Positions 7,508 to 14,663 of a stretch of DNA of 27,245 nucleotides are shown piece by piece. A model generated the notes under the pieces. The model was not told the DNA's origin and searched no databases. It worked only from the letters and a program-made list of their open reading frames with translations. The stretch comes from CAZPCZ01 sp964585225 (GTDB taxonomy: Bacteria > Patescibacteriota > Patescibacteriia > JACPHY01). Numbering within the stretch: the stretch's first letter is position 1; each line of letters starts with the position of its first letter. The stretch covers positions 1 to 27,245 of the forward strand of contig CAZPCZ010000010.1 of the NCBI GenBank assembly GCA_964585225.1. The letters run 5' to 3'. The position numbers were made by a program, and so were the translations under genes.

Positions 7508-9004
7508 TCACGCGGAGCGTTTCACCATCGGCCCTCCCTTCGTATCCTCCACGCTCCACCCGAGCGCTCCGACTTGCGCGCGCAAGACATCCGCACGCGC
7601 CCAGTCCTTCCGCAACCGTGCATCCTCACGGGCAGCGACAAGCTTCCGCACTGCCGCGGGAATACGGAGCGGTTTCCCGAGGTACGCGGCGAGGTCCAGC
7701 CCGAACGCCTGATCCGCGTATGCGATGATCATCGAAAGTTCTGCCGCACTGCCCTGTTGCCGCACTGCCTCCCACACCACCGCGAGCGCCTTCGGCGTGT
7801 CGAGGTCGTCATTGAACGCGGCGCGAAGACGCTCCGCGACCTCTCGCGCCTCTTTGCTCATCGCGGGCCACCCCCTCTCGCTCCCCCTCCAAACTGGAGG
7901 GGGAGAAATTCTTTGTTTCCCCCCTTCCCTCGGGGAGGGGGTGCGTGGGGGGGTAGGCAATGCGCGACAAATTTCACGAAGTTTGTCAAGCGCCGACTGC
8001 GCCCCAGCAAGCGACTCCCACGTGAAGTTGAGTGGCGAGCGATAGTGCGCCCCGAGCACGAGGTAGCGGTACGCGAGTGGGTCGGATCCGCGTCGGATGA
8101 CCTCGTCAACGGTGACGAGGTTCCCTTCGGATTTCCCCATGCGCTTCCCTTCGACGGTGAGGAACGCGCCGTGGAGCCAGAACGCCGCGAGCGGCTTCCC
8201 ATACGCAGCCTCGGACTGCGCGATCTCATTCGTGTGGTGAATTGGGATGTGGTCAATCCCACCACAATGGATGTCGAACGGTTGCCTGAGGAGCGCGTGT
8301 CCCATTGCGGAGCACTCGAGATGCCACCCAGGGAACCCGCGACCCCACGGGGAATCCCACTCCATCTGACGCTTCACGCCCGGCGGGGTTCGCTTCCAGA
8401 GCGCGAAGTCGTGCGGGGAACGTTTCTCGGGGTTCACGGTGATGCGTGCGTGCGTCACCCCCTCTCGCTCCCCCTCCACTGCGGTGGAAGGGGAGAAATT
8501 CTTTGCGAACGCGCTCCCGTAGGAGGCGAGTTTCGACGTATCGAAGTACACGCCATCGCTTGTCACGTACGCGTACCCACGCCGTTCGAGCCGTCGGACG
8601 AGTGCGATTTGTTCGGGGATGTACGCCGTCGCCCGCGGCAGCTCATCGGCGGGGAGGACGTTTAAGCGCGAGAGGTCCTTGAGGAATGCTCGCGTGTAGA
8701 ATGCCGCGAGTTGCCTCGCGCTCTTCCGCTGCTTCGCGGCTGCGAGCTCCATCTTGTCCTCGCCTTCATCCACGTCGCCGGTGAGGTGGCCGACGTCCGT
8801 GATGTTCATGACGTGCCGGACGCGGTAGCCGTTCGCGATGAGCACGCGCTTCAAGACGTCCTCGAAGAGGTACGTGCGGAGGTTCCCGATATGCGCGTAG
8901 TCGTACACGGTCGGGCCGCACGTGTACATGCGAACCGTCCGACCTTTCAGGGGTCGGAACGGTTCGACCGTCTTCGTGAACGAATTGTAGAGCTGGAGCG
9001 CCAT
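7508..9004 (-). CDS. cysS: Cysteine--tRNA ligase
   Basis: A 498-aa class I aminoacyl-tRNA synthetase that charges tRNA-Cys in the cytoplasm. Visible signatures are MYTCGPTVYDYAHIGN (residues 26-41; HIGH box at 38-41), the zinc ligands Cys29, Cys231, His256 and Glu260, and a KMSKS-type loop KRMGKSEGN at 287-295. The C-terminal helical domain has AFNDDLDTPKAL. The ATG at 9004 was chosen because it starts the conserved domain and follows the stop of the upstream gene by 7 bases; an upstream in-frame start at 9139 would overlap that gene. Two inserts not expected in the family lie at about residues 171-184 and 350-381, and both coincide with palindromic repeat elements. The core catalytic residues are intact, so the enzyme is probably functional. 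Confidence 0.95.
   Translation of the reverse strand: MALQLYNSFTKTVEPFRPLKGRTVRMYTCGPTVYDYAHIGNLRTYLFEDVLKRVLIANGYRVRHVMNITDVGHLTGDVDEGEDKMELAAAKQRKSARQLAAFYTRAFLKDLSRLNVLPADELPRATAYIPEQIALVRRLERRGYAYVTSDGVYFDTSKLASYGSAFAKNFSPSTAVEGEREGVTHARITVNPEKRSPHDFALWKRTPPGVKRQMEWDSPWGRGFPGWHLECSAMGHALLRQPFDIHCGGIDHIPIHHTNEIAQSEAAYGKPLAAFWLHGAFLTVEGKRMGKSEGNLVTVDEVIRRGSDPLAYRYLVLGAHYRSPLNFTWESLAGAQSALDKLREICRALPTPPRTPSPREGGKQRISPPPVWRGSERGWPAMSKEAREVAERLRAAFNDDLDTPKALAVVWEAVRQQGSAAELSMIIAYADQAFGLDLAAYLGKPLRIPAAVRKLVAAREDARLRKDWARADVLRAQVGALGWSVEDTKGGPMVKRSA
7862..7957. repeat. Palindromic element inside cysS, copy A plus adjacent hairpin
   Basis: Positions 7870-7915 form a hairpin (CTCCCCCTCC and GGAGGGGGAG arms) followed by AAATTCTTTG; a second GC-rich hairpin follows to 7955. 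On the minus strand it is read in frame as an insert rich in Pro, Arg and Gly (residues about 350-381 of CysS) without a stop. It shares a 22-nt 5' arm and a 16-nt 3' end with copy B at 8457-8505. Confidence 0.85.
8457..8505. repeat. Palindromic element inside cysS, copy B
   Basis: It starts with the same 22 bases as copy A (7870 onward) and ends with the same 16 bases (GGGGAGAAATTCTTTG), differing only in the loop. It encodes about residues 167-182 of CysS (KNFSPSTAVEGEREGV). It is translated in a different frame from copy A, yet both frames stay open. Confidence 0.85.
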
Positions 9005-9011
9005 TGGATCA

Positions 9012-11570
9012 CTACAGCTTCGCGCAGACCGCGTACGCGGTGACGGTGTTCGCGGAGGACGTCCGCTCGCAGGTCCACTGCGTCGAGCTCGCCGGGTACG
9101 ATCGCCGAATCGACCCATCCCCGGTCGAGCAGCCACCACTCATCACCGTCCATCCACTCGAGCAGGTCGCCGAACATGAAACCGTGGAACACGTCGAGTT
9201 CACGACGCTCCGACCGCGGAGCACCGATTGCCCATCGACCGTCACACTGCTGCCGAACGTCGCACTGTTGTTGAACGCCGCCGGGCCGTCGAACGTCGCA
9301 GTGCCCTGCGACGACACCGATATCCCACGAGTGGGGACGATCGCGCTCAGGTTATCGGTGATCGCGAGGCCGCCGACGCGGAGCCGTGCGAGTCCGCCGA
9401 GGTGCGCGTCGCCGCCCGGCGCCGTGATGTTCAGGTGCTCACCGGGGTCGATGAGGATGTCGCCACCACCGAGCGAGAGATCGTTACTTACCCGCACATT
9501 CCCATCGGGACGGAGCACGAGCTGGTCGGCGTTGAACGCACCTGCGTTATTCGACGCGGTCACGAGCTTCAGCGCGGCACCACCAGACGCATTCGCGCCC
9601 ACGTTGACGGATTTGATGTACGCGAGCATTCCAGGGCCGCTCCCCGTGTTATGTGCGAATTCCAGTGTGCTCATGTTCCCATTTGCGGTACCAGCATCGT
9701 AGAGCCGCAACGCGATGTTTTCGACAACATTCGCACCACCCTGGATCGTCAGCCATGGCCCGAGAGCGCTCGCCCCGCCATCGATCGGATTCTGTAGGAG
9801 CCCGGATGGGAGTCGCGCGGATGGAACCGTCCCACTCCCGAGGTTCGATGCGTTGAGGCTCGTGAGGTTCGCGCCGGAGAGGTTCGCGAGGTACGTCGAG
9901 GAAATCGCGGGAATCTTGCCGGTGCTGTCGATGATGTTCACGTTCCCAGATCCCGCTTGGATGCCGGCAGCAACGTCGAGCGTCCCGCTCACGGCAAGGT
10001 TGTTCCCATCGAGCTGGATGCCTTGCGACGCATTGCTGTTCTCGTCATTCAGGATGACCTTCGTGCCGTTGTGCCAGAGGTGCGCATACCCCGGAACATT
10101 GAAGTCGCTATTCTTGAGCACGATGCCCCACGCGGCATTGCTTGGAGCAACGGTGAGGTACCCGTCGCTGAAATCAATGAACGGACGCGCAGAGGGTGTC
10201 GTTCCAGCGCCAATGGTATCCGCCCTGACGATATCGCCCTCCTGGAGATTCATGGTCCCGCCGGTCGCGAGGGTGAGGGACCCCACCGTTGCCGTGCCCG
10301 GCACGCCGGCGTCCGGCCCGCTGATGCGCAGCGCCTGTGTCGTGTCATTCGTCGTATCCCCGAGGTACGTGTTCGTCCCGTCATGCCAAAGCTTCGCGTA
10401 GCTGGCAATGGTTGGGTCGCTGGCACCCTGCCACACCGTGAGCCCTCTCCCCGTACCGGTATTCTTCGGAATGAGCACGATGTCGCCATCGGCGACAAAA
10501 CGGAGCGCTGGTGGCGTCGTGCCGGTTGCGCCGCCGCTGATCCACGACGCGTTCGAGGTCATCGCGCCTTGGAGATTCACCGCACCCCCGCTCCCGATGG
10601 TGAGCGAACCAAGGGTGCCAGCGCCGCTCGCAATGAGTGTCCCCACGCGTCCGGTTCCGCTCACACTGAAATTCCCGGTCTGCTGCTCCCCAGGCGTCGT
10701 TGCTTGGAGGAGGACGCCTGCCGGCGCGACCGAAGACCACGATGACTTGCAGTCCCCACCGATGCAGAGCTGGGATCCGCGCACATTCCCCGACGCGGTG
10801 AGATCTCCCGCTCCGGTCACGCGAACGCGATCCACGGTGTTCCCGTCCGCCTCCTTCGTCTGGAGGAGCAGGAGCGCATCGAGCGCCGGTTCAAGACCGA
10901 CCGCCTTCGCAATCCCATAGATGAGGTTCTGTCCGCCAGCGATGAACGTGCCGTCCTCGTTCCGGAAATCCGCTCCATTTTTCGCGGTGTTCGGATCAAA
11001 CCCGACCATGAGACCGGTCTTGTCAACCGCGAGCACCCGCTTCCGCGTCGCAGTATTCGTACCGCTCTGCGCCTGGAGGTTGAAGAGGAGACCGCTCCCA
11101 CCCTGCACGACGTTGATTGCCGATTTATCGGAGGAGCGCTCCTGCGGGTTCAGCGGAGCGAGGATGACGGGCGCCTGTAACACGCACGTGCCGGAATCCA
11201 GCGTGTACCCGCTCGCGCACGCGCCGCAGCTCGCGGCATCGGATGCAGCGCACTGATCGGCGGTCGAACGGTTGGTATCCGGACAACGCTTCGGCGCTTG
11301 GCAGGTTGTCCCACAGAGCACCTGCCCTGCCGGGCACACGCAGCCACCGCACGCAGTGTAGCTGCCACCCGTGCACGTCGCCGTATTCGCACGGCACTGC
11401 CCGGCGTACGCCCCGCTCGGGCAGTACGTCTGGCCAGCCGGACACGTCTGCTGCGCGAGCGCCACTGGCGAAGCTCCGAGCTGCAAGCCCCAAGCTGCAA
11501 GCCCGACGATCACGACCGCGACCACCAACGTAACGATCCGCATATCCGTAAATCCGCGAAGAATTCGCAT
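9012..11570 (-). CDS. Large exported tail-fibre-like surface protein, Cys-rich ends
   Basis: An 852-aa protein. A hydrophobic N-terminal segment (residues 12-38) ends in a signal-peptide-like SPVALAQQ. A Cys-rich region (about 42-130; CPAGQ and CSSG-type motifs) follows, then a long Gly/Ser/Thr/Asn-rich beta region. That region contains two roughly 100-residue repeats, with SYAKLWHDGTNTYLGD in the first and GYAHLWHNGTKVILND in the second. The C-terminus is again Cys-rich. It shares a module (DALLLLQT through QLCIG and DCKSSW) with the protein at 11589-12647. This architecture suggests a secreted fibre or adhesin, which is inference. The first nine codons lie in a word repeat, so Met10 (11543) is an alternative start. 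Upstream gap 18 bases; cysS follows 7 bases later, so cotranscription is likely. Confidence 0.8.
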   Translation of the reverse strand: MRILRGFTDMRIVTLVVAVVIVGLAAWGLQLGASPVALAQQTCPAGQTYCPSGAYAGQCRANTATCTGGSYTACGGCVCPAGQVLCGTTCQAPKRCPDTNRSTADQCAASDAASCGACASGYTLDSGTCVLQAPVILAPLNPQERSSDKSAINVVQGGSGLLFNLQAQSGTNTATRKRVLAVDKTGLMVGFDPNTAKNGADFRNEDGTFIAGGQNLIYGIAKAVGLEPALDALLLLQTKEADGNTVDRVRVTGAGDLTASGNVRGSQLCIGGDCKSSWSSVAPAGVLLQATTPGEQQTGNFSVSGTGRVGTLIASGAGTLGSLTIGSGGAVNLQGAMTSNASWISGGATGTTPPALRFVADGDIVLIPKNTGTGRGLTVWQGASDPTIASYAKLWHDGTNTYLGDTTNDTTQALRISGPDAGVPGTATVGSLTLATGGTMNLQEGDIVRADTIGAGTTPSARPFIDFSDGYLTVAPSNAAWGIVLKNSDFNVPGYAHLWHNGTKVILNDENSNASQGIQLDGNNLAVSGTLDVAAGIQAGSGNVNIIDSTGKIPAISSTYLANLSGANLTSLNASNLGSGTVPSARLPSGLLQNPIDGGASALGPWLTIQGGANVVENIALRLYDAGTANGNMSTLEFAHNTGSGPGMLAYIKSVNVGANASGGAALKLVTASNNAGAFNADQLVLRPDGNVRVSNDLSLGGGDILIDPGEHLNITAPGGDAHLGGLARLRVGGLAITDNLSAIVPTRGISVSSQGTATFDGPAAFNNSATFGSSVTVDGQSVLRGRSVVNSTCSTVSCSATCSSGWTVMSGGCSTGDGSIRRSYPASSTQWTCERTSSANTVTAYAVCAKL
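11472..11504. repeat. AGCTGCAAGCCC word repeat inside a signal peptide
   Basis: Two near-identical copies of AGCTGCAAGCCC lie in tandem with degenerate flanks. On the minus strand they encode AWGLQLGAS at the end of the hydrophobic signal segment of the 852-aa protein. Confidence 0.65.
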
Positions 11571-11577
11571 ATCCGTG
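11536..11577. repeat. GGATATGCG word repeat over a start codon, copy 1
   Basis: Words of the type ACGGATATGCG / GCGGATTTACGGATATGCGG cover the start of the 852-aa gene and encode MRILRGFTDMRI. A sister block covers the start of the 352-aa gene at 12604-12656. Confidence 0.7.
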
Positions 11578-11588
11578 ATGGCGTTAGC

Positions 11589-12647
11589 CTAGCGACAACA
11601 CGCAAATGGAAGTGATGTGGAACACCGCTCCGCGAACGCGCCACCGCCGGTCGTCGTGTTCAATCGCCACTTAATTCCCCACCAGTCGCTCGAGGCATTC
11701 GTCCACCCGACGCAGTCGTTCGTCGGTGTCGGAAGCGACGGGGCGAGGTTCGCGATCCACATATCGGTCTCGTTCGCAACTCCTGCGTTCGCGATCGCAC
11801 CGCAGTTGATCGAGTTCAATATCTCTGCGGTCGTACAGACGTGGCTCCCAGTAATGGCGTCATTGCATTTCGCATTCGCTGAGACGTACCCCGGCGATCC
11901 ACCGATGTTCCCCTGGAACCCAGGGGTCGTCCGTCCAACGAGCACCGGACCGAGACACCCGGCGACGGTAAGGTTCCCGCTCGACAACGGATCCCCAATC
12001 TTCGCGACCGAGAGCGCGCCGAACGTCGGGGTTGGGCTGAGTCCGATCGTCACGTTCCCGGACGACCCGCCGCCGGTGAGGTTCGACCCCGCGGTCACAC
12101 CGGTGATCGTGCCGGAGGGCCATGACGTCTTACAATCAGCTCCCGCACCGGCACCGATACACAGCTGTGCACCGGCAACCCGACCGGGGGCGGTGACGTT
12201 CCCGTCGCGGTCAATCCGTAATCGATCAGTCATCACTGGCGGCGTCGCATCGCTCGCGGTCTGGAGGAGGAGGAGCGCGTCGCCGGTCGGATGTGCGGCA
12301 GAGTACTTCGCGCTCCCAAACATGACATTCTGACCCTCGGAGAGCGTGCCGAGATCCAACGTCGCGCTCCCGAACACTGCACCGGAGAGCGCCTCGAGGA
12401 GCCCGCCGAGCTTCCCGGCACCCGCGACGTGGAACTGTCCGCCGGGCTGCGCAGGATTCGATGGTGAGCGCGTCCACACGAATCCCGGCGGGTTCGCGGA
12501 TGGTGGAATCGCGGTCGGCTCCGCCCACTCCACCGCCCCGGCGACATGAACCAATGAGAGCCCTACTACCGCGAGCACCGCAATGCCGACCGCACGACTG
12601 ATCACATCCGCGATCCGCGTATCCGCATATCTGCGAAAGATCCGCAT
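11589..12647 (-). CDS. Exported surface protein with Cys-rich C-terminal domain
   Basis: A 352-aa protein. It has an N-terminal hydrophobic segment (about residues 18-38; AVGIAVLAVVGLSLVHVAGA) ending in a plausible signal-peptidase site. A Pro-rich mature start (EPTAIPPSANPPGFVW) is followed by the module shared with the 852-aa protein (DALLLLQT, then QLCIG and DCKTSW) and a Gly/Ser/Thr beta linker. The C-terminal domain of about 100 residues has six to eight Cys (KCNDAITGSHVCTTAEI, NDCVGWTNASSDWWGIKW and a final SLPFACCR). That ending is familiar to me from secreted lectin-like or fibrinogen-like bacterial domains; I cannot name the family. Tandem with the 852-aa gene, so probably one surface-structure unit. 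The N-terminal codons lie in a word repeat. Confidence 0.78.
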   Translation of the reverse strand: MRIFRRYADTRIADVISRAVGIAVLAVVGLSLVHVAGAVEWAEPTAIPPSANPPGFVWTRSPSNPAQPGGQFHVAGAGKLGGLLEALSGAVFGSATLDLGTLSEGQNVMFGSAKYSAAHPTGDALLLLQTASDATPPVMTDRLRIDRDGNVTAPGRVAGAQLCIGAGAGADCKTSWPSGTITGVTAGSNLTGGGSSGNVTIGLSPTPTFGALSVAKIGDPLSSGNLTVAGCLGPVLVGRTTPGFQGNIGGSPGYVSANAKCNDAITGSHVCTTAEILNSINCGAIANAGVANETDMWIANLAPSLPTPTNDCVGWTNASSDWWGIKWRLNTTTGGGAFAERCSTSLPFACCR

Positions 12648-12656
12648 ATCCGTATC
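12604..12656. repeat. GGATATGCG word repeat over a start codon, copy 2
   Basis: GCGGAT and GGATATGCGG words run from 12604 to 12656. They cover the junction between the membrane-protein stop (12655) and the first 15 codons of the 352-aa protein (MRIFRRYADTRIADV). Clearly related to 11536-11577. Confidence 0.7.
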
Positions 12657-13188
12657 ACCGCAACGCGGTACGCGGCCGTCGCACGAGCACCATGGCCGCG
12701 ATCGGGAGCACGACCCACACGAACTTCCCGATTTCCGAGAGGAAGATGACGCGCGTGAGGATCGCGAACTGATCCGTGATGAGCCGTGGGAGGAAGGAGA
12801 GCGTCACGGAGATGAGGAGCCCGACGTGGAGGAAGCTGAACAGCACGACCTCCCACAGCCGACCCTGCGCATCCGCGCCCCCGATGGTCCCCATGACCGC
12901 GCTCCGCGAGAGGAGGAAAAAGATCAGGAGGAAGACGCCGAGGAAGAGCGTGACGCGGAATGCGAAGTACGGGCCGACCGCGAGTTGGAGCGTTCGCCCC
13001 TCGAGGCCCGAGAGGAATGGCGCGGCGTGCACGACCGCGAGCGCCATGTAGATGGACACGATGATCGCGATGATGCGGTCGCGCCCGAGCGAGAACCCGT
13101 AGAGCAACGAGAAGACGATGAAGAACAGGAAGATGAACAGGTCCCAGGTCGGGGAGGAGAAGTTGAGCCGAGAAAGGAAGGCGAACAT
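12655..13188 (-). CDS. Membrane protein with about five transmembrane helices
   Basis: A 177-aa hydrophobic protein with likely membrane helices at about residues 17-34, 39-56, 75-93, 111-131 and 154-170. It has an Arg-rich C-terminus (VRRPRTALR) that would favour a cytoplasmic end. The first two helices (LFIFLFFIVFSLLYGFSLG, then IIAIIVSIYMALAVV) recall CvpA-like membrane proteins, but this is only a loose resemblance. It lies between dnaJ and the two surface-protein genes and may be cotranscribed with the latter. Its start codon and the sequence upstream are part of an ATTGTTTC word repeat; there is no Shine-Dalgarno. Confidence 0.75.
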   Translation of the reverse strand: MFAFLSRLNFSSPTWDLFIFLFFIVFSLLYGFSLGRDRIIAIIVSIYMALAVVHAAPFLSGLEGRTLQLAVGPYFAFRVTLFLGVFLLIFFLLSRSAVMGTIGGADAQGRLWEVVLFSFLHVGLLISVTLSFLPRLITDQFAILTRVIFLSEIGKFVWVVLPIAAMVLVRRPRTALR

Positions 13189-13247
13189 TGTTTCATTGCT
13201 TCATTGTTTCATTGCTTCATTGTCGAACGATGAACAATGAAACAATG
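13186..13247. repeat. ATTGTTTC / ATTGCTTC word repeat with inverted arm
   Basis: Four alternating 8-mers (CATTGTTT, CATTGCTT) run from 13186 to about 13222, followed by the inverted arm CAATGAAACAATG (13235-13247), the exact complement of 13186-13198 and 13202-13214. Further ACAATGAAGC words reach 13280. It fills the dnaJ/membrane-protein gap and overlaps the latter's start codon. The rest of the gap to 13309 holds nothing else I can see. Confidence 0.85.
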
Positions 13248-13309
13248 GAGTGAGCTGAAGGCGAACGAAAACAATGAAGCTATGGGTTGTCCACACACCC
13301 AGTATACCA

Positions 13310-14413
13310 CTATTCCTCGCCGCTTTCTCGGAGTTGTTCCCAGAGCTCCCGGTGCTTCCTCGATAGCTTCTTTGGAATCGCCACTTCAATGGTCACGATG
13401 TGGTCGCCGCGACCGAAGCCCCGTGACTTCGGCACGCCCTTGCCCTTCAGGCGCAGTTGATCACCGGGTTGCGTGCCCGTCGGGATCTTGAGTTCGACGT
13501 CGCCATCAACCGTCGGCACGGTCACGCGGTTACCGAGTGCGGCCTGCGCTGCGGTGATGGCGACTCGCGAATGGATCGTGTCACCGTCGCGCTCGAACCG
13601 TTCATCCGGACGAACGCGGAGGTGAACGTAGAGGCTACCGGCGGGCACGCCGCGACCTGCGGCCTCGCCGCCGCCGCGCACCTCGAGCGTCATCCCCTCC
13701 TCAATGCCGGCGGGGATCTCGATCGGCACCTCGTCGGTCCGGAGTTCTGTCCCACTCCCGCGACAGGTCCGGCACTGCTGCTCCGGCACGCGGCCGGCGC
13801 CCTCGCACGTCGGGCAGGTCGTGACGGACTGGAACGTCCCAAAGATCGTCTGCTGCATGCTCCGCACGCGACCGGAGCCACCGCACCGATCACACGCCTT
13901 GATGCTCGTGCCCTTCTCTGCGCCGGAGCCGCTGCATGCGGTGCAGTCAACGCGACGCTCGAGCGAGAGCGTCTTCTTCACGCCGAACACGGCGTCCTTA
14001 AAATCGAGCTCGAACGCGACCTCGAGATCGCGACCCCGCCTGCGGCGGGCGGCTCCGCCACGCGATCCCATCCCGAAGAGGTCGCCGAGCCCCCCACCGA
14101 AGATACCCGAGAAGAGATCCTCAAAGTTCACGCCGCTCGCCTCGGCCCACGTCGAGAAATCGCGGAAGCCCTCGAAGCCGCCGAAGCCGCCCTGGCTGCG
14201 TGCCTGCTCGAACGTCTGCCCGTACTTGTCGTACTGGCCGCGTTTCTCCGCATCCGAGAGCACCTGGTACGCCTCATTCACCTCCTTGAACTTCTCCGGG
14301 TCGCCCCCCTTATCCGGATGGTGCTCCTGCGCGAGCTTCCGAAACGCACGCTTGATGTCGTCCGTGGATGCGGACTTCGAGACGCCGAGGATGTCGTAGT
14401 AATCGCGAGCCAT
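13310..14413 (-). CDS. dnaJ: Chaperone protein DnaJ (Hsp40)
   Basis: A 367-aa type I J-protein that delivers substrates to DnaK and stimulates its ATPase. The J domain spans residues 1-65 with HPD at 32-34. The Gly/Phe region is about 73-118. The zinc domain has four CxxCxGxG motifs with Cys pairs at 157/160, 174/177, 200/203 and 214/217. The C-terminal substrate-binding domains run to residue 350. The ATG at 14413 begins the canonical MARDYYDILGVS; an extended frame to 14473 would run across a terminator hairpin. No Shine-Dalgarno is visible. It is 250 bases downstream of dnaK but separated from it by a terminator, so it may have its own promoter. A CCCGCC-TGC-GGCGGG palindrome (14035-14049) lies in the linker after the Gly/Phe region. 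Confidence 0.96.
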   Translation of the reverse strand: MARDYYDILGVSKSASTDDIKRAFRKLAQEHHPDKGGDPEKFKEVNEAYQVLSDAEKRGQYDKYGQTFEQARSQGGFGGFEGFRDFSTWAEASGVNFEDLFSGIFGGGLGDLFGMGSRGGAARRRRGRDLEVAFELDFKDAVFGVKKTLSLERRVDCTACSGSGAEKGTSIKACDRCGGSGRVRSMQQTIFGTFQSVTTCPTCEGAGRVPEQQCRTCRGSGTELRTDEVPIEIPAGIEEGMTLEVRGGGEAAGRGVPAGSLYVHLRVRPDERFERDGDTIHSRVAITAAQAALGNRVTVPTVDGDVELKIPTGTQPGDQLRLKGKGVPKSRGFGRGDHIVTIEVAIPKKLSRKHRELWEQLRESGEE

Positions 14414-14450
14414 AGTATCGATAGCGTAGCACACCGCGTACAACGAACAG

Positions 14451-14485
14451 GAAAACGCCGGTCCGATGACCATCAGACCGGCGTT
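14451..14485 (-). terminator. Rho-independent terminator downstream of dnaK
   Basis: Perfect 10-bp arms at 14485-14476 and 14463-14454 (AACGCCGGTC in both reading senses) enclose a 12-base loop and are followed on the minus strand by TTTTCC. It lies between the dnaK stop and the dnaJ start, so transcripts from dnaK probably end here. Confidence 0.75.
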
Positions 14486-14544
14486 ACCAATTTGAAACTG
14501 TAGAAAAATCCATACGTTGGGTCATGACGAGGATAATGGTATTT

Positions 14545-14627
14545 CCCTCCCTTGGGGTAAGGGAGGGTCAGGGTGGGTTACGGACGATCTCTAACCCCTC
14601 CTAACCTCCCCTTGCTCCAAGGGGAGG
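14545..14627. repeat. Two GC-rich palindromes between dnaK and dnaJ
   Basis: CCCTCCCTT/AAGGGAGGG (14545-14567) and CCTCCCCTTG/CAAGGGGAGG (14605-14627) are perfect hairpins, with TAACCCCTCC (14592-14601) ahead of the second. The second resembles the element inside the HD/ligase gene at 19589-19627. Together with the terminator at 14451-14485 this accounts for most of the 250-base gap 14414-14663. Confidence 0.8.
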
Positions 14628-14663
14628 GAACGGGAAGAATTGCTACCATCTCAATTTCACAAA

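Noticed and set aside
7508..9139. Longer cysS start at 9139
   Set aside because: It would overlap the upstream surface-protein gene by over 120 bases and adds a basic, low-complexity leader; ATG 9004 begins the conserved domain.
12583..13233. 216-aa highly charged plus-strand open frame
   Set aside because: Antisense of a clear membrane protein; the Asp/Glu/Arg richness is the complement of hydrophobic codons.
13186..13290. Possible CRISPR array
   Set aside because: Units are 8-mers without unique 30-base spacers, and no cas genes are seen in the window.
13310..14473. Longer dnaJ start at 14473
   Set aside because: It would run through the rho-independent terminator; ATG 14413 gives the standard MARDYYDILG.
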